Source: Nemopilema nomurai (lineage: Eukaryota; Cnidaria; Scyphozoa; Rhizostomeae; Rhizostomatidae). Taken from it: DNA of 64,000 bases. A model generated the notes under the pieces. It ran no database searches, was not told where the DNA came from, and was given only the letters and a program-made list of their open reading frames with translations. The stretch is from contig ML133394.1 in NCBI GenBank assembly GCA_003864495.1, forward strand, positions 2,636,059-2,700,058. The letters run 5' to 3'. Of this stretch, positions 14,216 to 24,580 are shown piece by piece (position 1 is the stretch's first letter; each line of letters opens with the position of its first letter). The position numbers and the translations under genes were made by a program.

Positions 14216-16112
14216 CAGTGTGGAACAGCTGTGAAAGGGCCATAAATGCTCTTCTCAAACTAGCATCAGTATGCCCAAAGGTGTAAAAAAGAAACGATAA
14301 ACGAGAAGGACAGGTGGAGAGTAGATTCTAACGAAAGGATAGGAGAAGAATATGCAACGGACACGTGATGACAATCTTCGACGAAGAGATTAAATGAAAT
14401 GAGAATACTAAGGATGAAATTGTACGAGCACTCATTGAGTAGGTCGTTGGAGAGTATAAATTAAAACAATTAAAAAGATGAAACAGGGAAAGCAGCTGGG
14501 CCCTCGAATATAGATCTAGAACTCAAAACTGCTAGTGCGTAGATTTGGGTTTCAAATAAAAATTAAACACTTTCATCAAACGTCTCATCACAAGCGGTTG
14601 CTGTAAAATGGCAGTGCATGCAGAAGCAACTACTCGATTGCAATAATTCAGGAATGTTGTAAACTATTGACTGGAACAATGTTAACATTGAAGGTGAAAT
14701 CTCATCGAATTATAGGAGCCGTGTAACGGAAAGGATTTTACAGGCCAGTGAAACACTGGCATAAGGATAACACAAAATAGTAGTTTTGAGAAGGACCAAA
14801 AAACCTATGGTGAGAAAGATGGGCAGGCTGAAACTGAGACATTAGAGGATCGCTGCTACGTTCATGGATATGCTAGGCTTGGAACAAATGGTAGATATAC
14901 TTTAAAGAAAAAGTCTTGAGTTGCTTTCAGTACATATTCGAAAGAAGCAAGGACTTTATATTTTGAAGACAGAAGCTGACTCTTTTGGTTGGATGAAAGA
15001 GCAAAAACAACCGACAAAGTCACGATAAAAAGCAACCTTGAAGAGGAAACAAAGAATTGCAGCTAAACGACGAAGGACGAGCAAAAGAGAGAGAAATGCC
15101 ACAAGATAAACAAAATAATTGTTTCAGGCCACAAGTCAACCCATCCAACCACTTCCAACTCGACCAAAAAGCATTCAAAATGCAAGAATGTTTTAAGGAT
15201 AATGAAGATGTTAAGGGCTATGGAAAGGTAATGAAGATGATGATCAAGATGACGATGAAGATTAGGTTATGATGAAGATGATGATCAACATGATGAAGAT
15301 AAATCCTAACAATTACAAAACGAGGAGAGAGAAATAGAAGTGAAACAATGTTTATATCAACGATCTTACAATTGAAAAAGAATAACCTCAAAACGAAGAC
15401 TGTACTACGACCCTCACCTAACTCGCCAAGGACCGACCGACCAAAAATAACTCTTTTATACATCTGAGTAAGCCATCCTTAAGTTGTCACGGGAAAAAGC
15501 AACCTTGAAGAAGAAACAAAGAAGTGCAGCTAAACGACGAAGGACGAGCAAAAAAGAGAGAAATGCCGCAAGGGCAAAAACAAACTGTTTCAGGCCACAA
15601 ATCAACCCATCCAATAACTACCAACTCGACCAAACAGTATACAAACTTCAAGACGATGATGAGGATGATGAGGATGATGAAGATTTTTAAGGGCCAAGGA
15701 AAGGTTATGAAGATGATGATCAAGATGACCATGAAGATTAGGTTATGATGAAGATGATGATCAACATGATGAAGATAAAATCCTAACAATTACAAAACAA
15801 AGAGAGAGAAATAGAAGTGCAACAATGTTTGTATCAACGAACTTCCAATTCAAAAAGAATAACCTCAAAACCAAGACTGTACTACGACCCTCACCTAACT
15901 CGCCAAGGACCGACCGACCAAAAATAACTCTTTTATACATCCTAGTAAGCCATCCTTGAGTTGTCAGCCCTTCAAATGTTCTATGCAGTAAAAAACAAAG
16001 ATGATTATCAAGCAACAACCTTGAGAGCTTAAACGATTTTCAAATAAAAGCTCAAAACTTTAAAACTCTCAGTATCAGATCAATATAATGATGTAAGAGA
16101 TGGGAAAGAATC
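14216..16112 (+). repeat. Satellite unit 10, array 1, L type
   Basis: Long-type unit of 1897 bp. The A subunit starts near 15029 and the B subunit near 15495. It has aaacgaagac near 15391 and ggttatgaag near 15704 in place of ggttatcaag, markers that recur in the third array (52949 and later) and so link unit lineages across arrays. Confidence 0.95.
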
Positions 16113-16482
16113 CAGTATGGAACAGCTGTGAAAGGGCCATAAATGCTCTTCTCAAACTAGCATCAGTATGCCCAAAGGTGTAAAAAAGAAACGATAAACG
16201 AGAAGGACAGGTGGAGAGTAGATTCTAACGAAAGGATAGGAGAAGAATATGCAACGGACACGTGATGACAATCTTCGACGAAGAGATTAAATGAAATGAG
16301 AATACTAAGGATGAAATTGTACGAGGACTCATTGAGTAGGTCGCTGGAGAGTATAAATTAAAATCAATTAAAAAGATGAAACAGGGAAAGCAGCTGGGCC
16401 CTCGAATATAGATCTAGAACTCAAAACTGCTAGTGCGTAGATTTGGGTTTAAATAAAAATTAAACACTTTCATCAAACGTCT
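16113..16482 (+). repeat. Partial satellite unit at the right end of array 1
   Basis: This is the first 370 bp of a unit before the sequence changes abruptly at tctactcacaaagcg. It carries variants absent from nearly all internal units: acgaggactc, gtcgctgg and gggtttaaataaaa. The same variants mark the last partial units at 36886 and 59678. Confidence 0.92.
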
Positions 16483-17310
16483 ACTCACAAAGCGATGGGA
16501 CGTTTCTTCTACATAGGTGAAAGGCTTACTGTTAGCGGCTGTTGTAAAACGGCAGTGCATGCAAGAGCAACTACTCGATTGCAATACTTCAGGTAATGTT
16601 GTAAACCATTGACTGGAACAATGTTAACATTGAAGGTCAAATCTCATCGAATTATAGGAGCTGTGTAACGGAAAGGATTTTACAGGCCAGTGAAACACTG
16701 TCAAAAGGATAACATAAGATGGTAGTTTTGTGAGGGACCGAAAAAACCTATGGTTAGAGAGATGGGCAAGCTGAAACTGAGACACAAGTGGATTACTCAT
16801 GTGTTGATGGACATGACAGTCTTGAAAGAAATGGTAAATAGGAAAGCAAAACAAAAATGCATTGAGTAGCTTTCAGTACATATTTAGGACACAGAAGGAT
16901 GTCAGGTTTCTCACAACTATCCATCAGCAAGAATAAATCCACTGCTATCTAAGGTGGGTCAGCTATATATATTTCCTTTACCTTTTAAAAACGAGTGTTT
17001 GTGTGAACTGTAAGCATCGGAAACCATGCAACAAAATGAAGTCGTTTATTATCAATGGACCAATAATTGGCGTTTGAAAGTTTTCCGGTAAATCAGCATG
17101 AGCAATTGCATGCCATTTCCAGTAAGGCCTGCTTGAAGTGAATCAACCCAGCCATTTCCAACTCAACAAAACAGTATAAAAACTGCAAGGTGATGATGAA
17201 GATGATGAAGATTATGATCAAGATGGCGATGAGGATTGTGATGAAGAAGTTGATCTTGAAACTGAACAACAACAAAACAATGATAAGATGAAAGGAACGT
17301 GAACTTCTGG
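16483..17310 (+). repeat. Diverged edge monomer after array 1
   Basis: An old relative of the satellite unit. The part 16483-16870 matches unit positions of about 358-720 with many substitutions; an unrelated stretch follows; then 17120-17265 matches the A/B subunit, including the NPSxxxQL-like frame and a GAT/GAA-rich acid-coding run. It retains about 42 bp (16495-16536) absent from array units, lying between gcg repeats. The palindrome caatgttaacattg is intact at 16619-16632. In the acidic frame the run goes on to a poly-glutamine/asparagine patch and a stop near 17302. Confidence 0.8.
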
Positions 17311-18044
17311 CTATGTCCACAAAGTTTACATTCATCTGGTCTTCAAACTCACATTGATTGGTCAAAAACTGGTCCCCCACAACTTAGATTGGAACTGTTA
17401 TGATGTTTTTCCCTTGAAATGTCAGCACACTCATCCATCTCTGCTGTAAGAAAATAAAAACACTTGAGGAAGGAAAGTCTTTCAGTTCTGTAGTAATTCA
17501 GTTCTGTAGCAATTCAGTTCTGTAGCAATTCAGTTCTTTTCTCTTAGAGTGTAAAAGGGCAACCAAAGTTTCCTAAAAGTTGCTCTCTAGTTTAACCAAT
17601 GAAACAAAAAAACATGTACAGTAAAAACTGGAAGAGAGAAAGAAGAGTGACTGCTGTAAACAAAACTTTCACCTACTGGATAATTGACATTAAGTCTTAG
17701 TCTTTGAAACTCATCTTCACTGTTTAAAGACTGATCTAGTGTCACAAATCCCTGCATCCTTTTATCTTAACAGTTCATGGCAAGGTAGGGCTTGAAAAGC
17801 AAACATTGTCTCATGGAAGAAACGCAAAGTTGTTATGAAGCCAAAACCTTCCAATTTTTCCTGCAACTTTAACACAATAAAGATTTCTTGAATGGCATTC
17901 TTAATTCTTTGCATACACAAAAAGTATGAACCTTAAGCAATGTAAAATTACATGCTTTAAAAGAGAAGCAATCCCTCGTGCCTTCCCTCTGAGGCATTCA
18001 AAGCCCCCGGAAAAGGTTTTTGGCATTGATTTAAAATGTTTACA
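17311..18044. other. Unrecognised AT-rich spacer of module 1
   Basis: No gene or known element is recognised here. The stretch holds a 16-bp tandem repeat (17484-17537) and otherwise unique AT-rich sequence with scattered stops in all frames. Confidence 0.6.
17484..17537 (+). repeat. 16-bp minisatellite, about 3.4 copies
   Basis: agttctgtagyaattc is repeated head to tail: the first copy has t and the next two have c at the variable base, followed by a partial copy. Confidence 0.9.
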
Positions 18045-18058
18045 TTGAACCATTTGAA

Positions 18059-18241
18059 AAGGTTAAGGCAACAGGATTTCATACGAAGGATCATAGAGAG
18101 TGCGGAAAAATAACCGACCCGAGCGGGACTCGAACTCACGACCCTCGACTTTGTACGTCAAGTGCTCTACCAACTGAGCTATCGGGTCATGCTTTCAAGC
18201 CAGCACTCGAGGCCAAGCCATTTATCCGCACTGCCCCTCTC
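18059..18241 (-). mobile_element. tRNA-containing SINE-like element with 14-bp TSD
   Basis: A 183-bp element flanked by the perfect direct repeat ttgaaccatttgaa (18045-18058 and 18242-18255), as expected of a target site duplication. On the minus strand it reads: head of about 53 bases, a tRNA-like domain (18116-18188), then a tail of about 57 bases. The tRNA domain is enclosed by an imperfect inverted repeat: agtgcggaaaaat (from 18099) against tttatccgcact (18221-18232). There is no poly(A) or obvious simple-repeat tail. It could be an unusual SINE or a small non-autonomous element that captured a tRNA. Confidence 0.6.
18116..18188 (-). tRNA. tRNA-like domain (anticodon uncertain)
   Basis: The minus strand starts GACCCGATAGCTCAGTTGG and ends TCGGGTC: a 7-bp acceptor stem without mismatch, a GCTC/GAGC D stem, and a T arm with TTCGAGT loop and one mismatch in five pairs. 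Box A (TAGCTCAGTTGG) and box B (GTTCGAGTCC) are intact. The anticodon arm is odd: there is one extra base between the D and anticodon stems, and the stem pairs as TTGAC/GTCGA around loop GTACAAA. That puts ACA at the anticodon (Cys-type); a shift by one gives TAC (Val-type). No CCA is encoded. It is more likely a SINE head or pseudo-tRNA than a translating tRNA, given its place inside an element with target duplications. Confidence 0.5.
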
Positions 18242-18255
18242 TTGAACCATTTGAA

Positions 18256-20207
18256 TAATATGTGTTTGGCCATTAAAATTATACATTGAAGGTATTCACA
18301 TTGTTTATCAATGTTTGCATCAATGGTTTCAGCCCTTCATTCTCCCTTAATGCAGGTTCTCTTGGGTATATTCCTAAGTAAGCACACAAAAAGAATTCCT
18401 GTATTGATAAGCACCTTTTTATTTTAGGAACTTCTATGTGTCTTCGCATTCTGTAAAGTAAAGTATCATTTGTACTTGTATATATATTGGTTTCTACCTA
18501 GCATCTGAAGGCAGTTTTTAGGGCACTGAGAAGCCTTATGCTTATTTAGCAGTGTCCTTGTCCTTTTTCCTATATTGACCACACCTTTTGGTTCCTCATG
18601 CCCGGAATTAAAGAGAGCTGGTGACTCTCTGTGAAAGTCAGGTCATGCCAAGGACTCAAAACACAAACCTTTGGGTCTGTAGTCAGTGCCTCTAAAAACT
18701 GAGCCATCATGTCTAGTTTCTTGTGAAAATTTTGTGGTTAATCTCCACTGCTAAACTTTCTGGTAATTCGGCTTTGGGTATTCTGCTGAGAACTAACAAA
18801 GCCCACTCTGTTTTATGGTCTAGTAAAGGTTCTAAAACAGCATTTCAAGCCTTCTTTCCATTACCTATTGCAGGCATGTACATAAAACAAGCATGATAAT
18901 CAACAAGCTTTTAATTTAGACTGCTAAATGCCACACTAGCAAACATCAAACTTTGACTAATCTCCCTTAACTGCTGGGTATTTTGATTTTTGCCCCAAAC
19001 CTTCCCCAACATTTATTTACATTAATCAAAACTGATGTCAAAGTGTGCTCCAACGGTAGAAATCAGTTTTGTTTAAAGGGTTTTTTCCTAAAGGCGTTTT
19101 GGAAATGTTGAGTATTGAAATTGGCAAACATTGTCACCCTGGGATGACATTTTCTCAATAGAAATTTTCTGAAATATGAATAAATATTTTCTCAATAGAA
19201 ATAGAAATAATAAAAAACTTGAGAAGGTACTAATTGAACCAAATCAACAATTAATGACATTACATGGAATAACACTGAATAGCATACTAATAAGATGGGC
19301 ATTTCTAGGATGAAAATTATAATGAAAATACTGATTATTCAGAATGGATCCTTCAACTAAAAAGCTAACTGGCACCAATCATCAGATATCAATTAGGTTA
19401 GATTGACATCTGAGGCCAAATTTGACCAAACACATTGTCCAAAAAGCCAGATTTGGTAAAATTTCTTACAGTCAAGTAATATAGGTCCAATTAAATGTAG
19501 ATATAATCTTTTAACAAACAGTGGAAACCGAAAATATTTTCCAAAGTGACAGCAAAGCGCTTTTGTTGAATGGCAGCTTACATGATATGCCACATTCTAC
19601 ACCACTACATTCAAAACAGCTCTTTTGCTATTCTTACGGGTTTTCCATTTCCAAAAATTGGTCGGCGGTCCGAAAATAGGCCTAGCCTCACTTAAGTTCC
19701 GCGGTGTAACAGCTGTGACCAGCTTATTCCCTTGTCAACCATAGTATTTTGGACATCAAAGGGTGTTAAAAACAGGCACAAACGAGAAATCTGTCGTCAA
19801 AATTGTCAAATGGCAAATTACACTCATTTACAAAGCATTTACACTCAAACAGACAGTCGAGCGATGGCTTGGCTATTTCTATGAAAAAGCTATCACTATG
19901 ACCAACCAACTACTAACTGTTTCGAGTGTTGGCCAACGGTTACCACAGTTCTTCGTCGAATCAGTAGAGTTAATGACTATATTTACCTTGTTATCAGTCA
20001 ATTTAATACGCCTTCCATTTCCTTTGGTGATATCAGGGCAGAACGGTCTCAATTGCTTCCAAAGCAAACCAAACCGAATCGGTCTCGTTTCCAAACATAG
20101 GTATCCTGTAGCTGTGTACGAAGAATGCCGTTACTCTGTTGATGCTTTATCGGCAGTTTCATAGCATCCGCTACGCCCATTGAACACAGGGCATTCCAAA
20201 TGTTATT
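18256..20207. other. Unrecognised AT-rich segment of module 1
   Basis: No convincing gene is seen. Visible structure: a 10-bp perfect inverted repeat, caaaactgat (19027-19036) against atcagttttg (19062-19071), and a short direct repeat ttttctcaatagaaat near 19150 and 19186. A 133-codon open stretch (19763-20164, plus strand) and a 71-codon antisense one (19879-20094) overlap each other. Neither resembles a known family and both are treated as chance. Confidence 0.5.
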
Positions 20208-20226
20208 CTAGGCATACGCATTATCA

Positions 20227-20227
20227 N
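20227..20227. other. Ambiguous base N, assembly join
   Basis: A single N directly follows ctaggcatacgcattatca. The same 19 bases recur at 23038-23056, where the module sequence resumes. Confidence 0.95.
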
Positions 20228-21790
20228 GCAAAGTAATTTGATGTGGTCTGCAAACTTATTTCTTAATGCAGTGATTTGCTGTGGTCAGGAAAATTCACAG
20301 GGTATATGCAAATAGCTTGCTTTAATTATGCAACTAGCCTAGTGTATGCAGTGATATCCAAAGCCACATGGTATATGCAAAGTAATTTGCTGTGGTCTGC
20401 AAACTTATTTCTTAATGCAGTGATTTGCTGTGGTCATGCAAATTCACAGGGTATATGCAAATAGTTTGCTTTAATTATGCAGACTAGCTTATTAAATGCA
20501 GCCATTTTCAAGATCGCATGGTACATGCAGAGTGATTTGCTGTAGTCATGCAAATTCACAGAGTATATGCAAATAGTTTGCTTTAATTATGCAACTAGCC
20601 TAGTGTATGCAGTGATATCCAAAGCTTCATGGTATATGCAAAGTAATTTGCTGTGGTCTGCAAACTTATTTCTTAACGCAGTGATTTGCTGTGGTCAGGC
20701 AAATTCACAGGGTATATGCAAATAGTTTGCTTTAATTATGCAGACTAGTTTATTAAATGCAGAAATTTTCAAGATTGCATGGTACATACAGAGTGATTTG
20801 TTGTGATCATGCAAATTCATAGGGTATATGCAAATAGTTTGCTGAATTATGCAAACTAGCTTAGTAAATGCAGCAATTTTCAAGATCGCATGGTACATGC
20901 AGAGTGATTTGCTGTGGTCATGCAAATTCACAGGGTATATGCAAATAGTTTGCTTTAATTATGCAGACTAGCTTATTAAATGCAGCATTTTCAAGATCGC
21001 ATGGTACATACAGAGTGATTTGCTGTAGTCATGCAAATTCACAGAGTATATGCAAATAGTTTGCTTTAATTATGCAGACTAGCTATTAAATGCAGCAATT
21101 TTCAAGATTGCATGGTACATGCAGAGTGATTTGCTGTGGTCATGCAAATTCACAGGGTATATGCAAATAAGTTTGCTTTAATTATGCAAACTAGCTTATT
21201 AAATGCAGCAATTTTCAAGATTGCACGGTACATGCAGAGTGATTTGCTGTGGTCATGCAAATTCACAGGGTATATGCAAATAGTTTGCTTTAATTATGCA
21301 AACTAGTTTATTAAATGCAGCAATTTTCAAGATTGCACGGTACATGCAGAGTGATTTGCTGTGGTCATGCAAATTCACAGGGTATATGCAAATAGTTTGC
21401 TTTAATTATGCAAACTAGTTTATTAAATGCAGCAATTTTCAAGATTGCATGGTACATGCAGAGTGATTTGCTGTGGTCATGCAAATTCACAGGGTATATG
21501 CAAATAGTTTGCTTTAATTATGCAAACTAGCTTATTAAATGCAGCAATTTTCAAGATTGCACAGTACATGCAGAGTGATTTGCTGTGGTCATGCAAATTC
21601 ACAGGGTATTATGCAAATAGTTTGCTTTAATTATGCAGACTAGCTTATTAAATGCAGCAATTTTCAAGATTGCATGGTACATGCAGAGTGATTTGCTGTG
21701 GTCATGCAAATTCACAGGGTATATGCAAATAGTTTGCTTTAATTATGCAAACTAGCTTATTAAATGCAGCAATTTTAAAGATTGCATGGT
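20228..21790 (+). repeat. Octamer satellite, ~112-bp monomers
   Basis: Tandem repeat with a period of 112 bp (measured at the aattttcaaga landmark: 21211, 21323, 21435). The first few hundred bases are mixed with shorter monomers. A typical monomer contains two perfect ATGCAAAT octamers, 19 bp apart start to start, and a third near-match ATGCAAAC 22 bp further on. About 24 perfect octamers were counted by eye. The sequence is specific to module 1. Confidence 0.92.
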
Positions 21791-22226
21791 ACATGCAGAG
21801 TAGTTTGCTGTGGTTATGCAAACTTACTCCTTTAATGCAGTGACTTGCTGTGGTTATGCGAGTTCACATGGTATATGCAGAGTATTGCTGTTATGCAAAC
21901 TTACTCATTTAATGCAGTGACTTGCTGTGGTTATGCGAGTTCACATGGTATATGCAGAGTAGTTTGCTGTGGTTATGCAAACTTACTCATTTAATGCAGT
22001 GACTTGCTGTGGTTATGCGAGTTCACATGGTATATGCAGAGTAGTTTGCTGTGGTTATGCAAACTTACTCATTTAATGCAGTGACTTGCTGTGGTTATGC
22101 GAGTTCACATGGTATATGCAGAGTAGTTTGCTGTGGTTATGCAAACTTACTCATTTAATGCAGTGACTTGCTGTGGTTATGCGAGTTCACATGGTATATG
22201 CAGAGTAGTTTGCTGTGGTTATGCAA
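21791..22226 (+). repeat. Octamer-related satellite, 82-bp monomers
   Basis: The array continues with a shorter, very homogeneous monomer: gttcacatgg recurs at 21939, 22021 and 22103, a period of 82 bp. It is related to the 112-bp monomer (shared gtgatttgctgtgg-like and tatgcaaac parts), but the perfect octamers are replaced by ATGCGAGT and ATGCAAAC. Confidence 0.92.
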
Positions 22227-23037
22227 ACTCGCTCAGAACCTCACCTAACCTTCTCTTTTGACTCATTCTTTGCTTTCCCCCCCTTTCTCTTCTAGGGTAG
22301 AGTTTAGTTTTTTAATCGCAGTAGGGGTCTCAGGTCTGTGTTTGTGGGTGTCAACATTATCATGTTTCTGTGGCGGGTTAAAAAACTGAGATAGTTTTTT
22401 CCCTCGAATCAAACACCGACCATAAAGTATGTCATTGCTCAGGCAATTCAAGGGCTGATGCACCGAAAGCCCAAAATGTTTTTCCTGAGATAGGGACTTA
22501 ATTTTTAGGGGCCCCGCGTAGGAATTAAATGGGAATTAATATCTTTAATTCGAGTTAATACCCGCGGGGAAGGCGCTCACAACTATTTGGAGGTTCGTGT
22601 CGTGCTGCACGTCCATCTCCACAAGACTGTCAATCATAATTTCCTGACTATTGTTGTACTAATTACCTCGTGGTATCGTACAAGGCAGTGCCTTAGCATA
22701 TCTGGTTAGTGACCGCTACACAGCACGTGGATCACACCACGTATATGCGTTCTTCCCCACCCAGTCCCACCCCTCTGTTACTTTGTTTTTCCCTACCTGC
22801 CCCTACTACACCTCCTTCTCCCTCTCTTCCAGCTAAGTTTCACACAGTATTCACTGCGTGACAGGTGTATCAGCATGATTGGCGGGTTAAAAAACTGAGA
22901 TAGTTTTTTCCCTCGAATCAAACACCGACCATAAAGTATGTCATTGCTCAGGCAATTCAAGGGCTGATGCACCGAAAGCCCAAAATGTTTTTCCTGAGAT
23001 AGGGACTTAATTTTTAGGGGCCCCGCGTAGGAATTAA
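22227..23037. repeat. 157-bp direct repeats flanking a 352-bp segment
   Basis: Two near-identical copies of about 157 bp (22372-22528 and 22881-23037) begin ggcgggttaaaaaactgaga and end ggggccccgcgtaggaattaa. Between them lies sequence without a recognised gene, including a pyrimidine-rich stretch at about 22755-22832. The second copy abuts the resumed module sequence exactly. The pair is too short to call LTRs, and no pol, primer binding site or polypurine tract was seen. The 145 bp before the first copy are unrecognised. Confidence 0.8.
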
Positions 23038-23276
23038 CTAGGCATACGCATTATCAGCAGAAGCTGTTCTAGTTAACGTTTCTAGAGGCTTCTCCCAGTG
23101 CGTAGAATCACAACTCTCCAAACAAACACGATTTCGCTTATAGATTCCACAGAACAATACCACCTGTATTCCACCAATAAAGGCTTTTATTGCCACTGTA
23201 GATAACGAGTTGAGATGGGTTTCTACCGACTGCGTTGCTCAACCTCTATGGACGATCCGAGCCAAAGCTGTCCCAT

Positions 23277-23299
23277 GCCCCCCCACCAGCCCCCCCCCC
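23277..23299 (+). repeat. C-rich tract at a module-1 deletion joint
   Basis: Two C runs separated by acca/ag. In modules 2a and 2b the equivalent tract lies about 290 bp downstream of agccaaagctgtc. In module 1 that interval is lost and gctgtc is followed at once by ccatgcccc. Confidence 0.8.
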
Positions 23300-23827
23300 G
23301 TCGGAGGCCCTGATGAGGATAGAACAGTCTAGGCTGAGGATGTGTCAGCATGACATGATGTGACAATGGAAAGTAGACAAAGGAGTCACTACACCACAAT
23401 ATCCATATCTTCTCTTATAAAGGATTGATTGTTTTTGCGAAAAGCTGTGCCAACTTCCCTTCTGGCAATGATACAATACTTCTTTGCATCGTTGACTTCG
23501 TAATGACGTTGAGTCAACATCATTTCGTGGCCGCAAGCAATAGAAATCGGTACCATAATTACAGCAAAATGAGCATGCCTTGGATAGCAAAAAAGTTACG
23601 GAAGAGCGTCTCTATATATATATTTGTCTTTTGATACTTCCGTAGCACAGTGCTCAATACGTTAGCACGTAGAGCGATATATATATATATATAGGCGTTC
23701 CCCTCGACCCACTACATAGTGTACTCAATTCTTCGTACACAAAAAGAGCTGAACATCCCATGTTGCAATGCAAAAGGCAGTTGTATCACCATTGAAGTAA
23801 AAGAGCAATATTGGTTGGTAGCAGTGA

Positions 23828-23956
23828 GTTTTGAAGTCCCCCTCTAGCTTCGAAGAACTGCATTTGCCTAGGGTGGCTGCAGAAGCAAGGCTGAGAAAAG
23901 AAGAGGCAGAGCTTTGGGAGGAAACAATTGCGCTAGATCCTGAAAGGAAAAACTGA
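23828..23956 (+). pseudogene. Coiled-coil-like fragment, possibly retroelement gag
   Basis: An open stretch of 42 codons without its own start. Its second half is charged and helical in character (EARLRKEEAELWEE), then a stop. BEL/Pao gag proteins often begin with a charged coiled coil and this lies upstream of BEL/Pao pol remnants, but no capsid or zinc-knuckle part was found, so the link is inference. The sequence between here and 24300 has no recognised domain. Confidence 0.22.
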
Positions 23957-24339
23957 GTTTGGATGAAACAAAGCGTGTTCAAACAAAACTTCCAGATTTA
24001 CAGATCTCAAAGTTCCAGGGCACTCATTCAGATTGAATAAGATTCGGGAACCTCTTTCAATATCAAATTGATAAAGCTTCAATTAATGATGAAGCAAGGT
24101 TATTATTACCAGAGGAGTTTGTCACACCTAAAAATTCGATGACTTATCTACAACTATCAACTTTAAATACAGGACCAAGTAGTGACTATGTTTCTTCCAC
24201 ACTGCAGGAATTGATAAAAGAGAAACCTGTGAGACAAGACTACAAATCTGGTCAAACACTGTTAGGGACATCAGTTGGAAACATAAACGTATATGAGATA
24301 TAAACGTATACGTATATAAACGTATTTCATAATAGAGAT

Positions 24340-24384
24340 CAGTGGTGTTGCACAGAGATTTGGCATAAAGGCCAGTCACCACTG
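24340..24384. other. Inverted repeat cagtggtg/caccactg
   Basis: Perfect 8-bp arms at 24340-24347 and 24377-24384 separated by 29 bases. hAT ends often begin CAGTG, and a hAT fragment lies about 900 bp downstream, but no matching outer terminal repeat was found. Confidence 0.35.
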
Positions 24385-24540
24385 ACGCTTTTTTCCAGCG
24401 TGTCTGAAAATTTCGCGACGACACATGCGCAGAAAGAAAAATTTCACGAAAAAAGCGTTCGCGCATCGATAATGTCGCTTGACGAATAGTTGAAGTAGTT
24501 TTTACTTTTCTCAAGCATTATTATTCTAGGTAAACTTAGG
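24385..24540 (+). promoter_or_regulatory. CpG-rich possible promoter of the mini-gene
   Basis: A local cluster of CpG in AT-rich surroundings, including ttcgcgacgac, catgcgcag (an NRF1-like half-site) and cgttcgcgcatcg, bounded by an inverted pair acgcttttttc / gaaaaaagcgt. It sits about 100-195 bp upstream of the ATG at 24581. The promoter role is inferred from composition and position only. Confidence 0.22.
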
Positions 24541-24580
24541 ACAATAGGACTGCATGATTCTAATAATAGGCCTATGCAAT

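Noticed and set aside
19763..20164. 133-codon plus-strand frame present in three modules, with a 71-codon antisense frame
   Set aside because: The copies are nearly identical through recent duplication, so persistence says nothing. It has no recognised domain and two overlapping frames on opposite strands.
20228..22226. CRISPR-like appearance of the 82/112-bp repeats
   Set aside because: The repeats are continuous head-to-tail monomers without unique spacers, in a eukaryotic context with no cas genes.
22372..23037. 157-bp direct repeats as LTRs of a retrotransposon
   Set aside because: They lie only 352 bp apart, with no primer binding site, polypurine tract or coding capacity recognised. 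Called only as direct repeats.
24128..24514. 128-codon minus-strand frame, intact in three copies
   Set aside because: It covers the CpG-rich stretch and the inverted repeat, shows no family resemblance and is probably a chance open frame.
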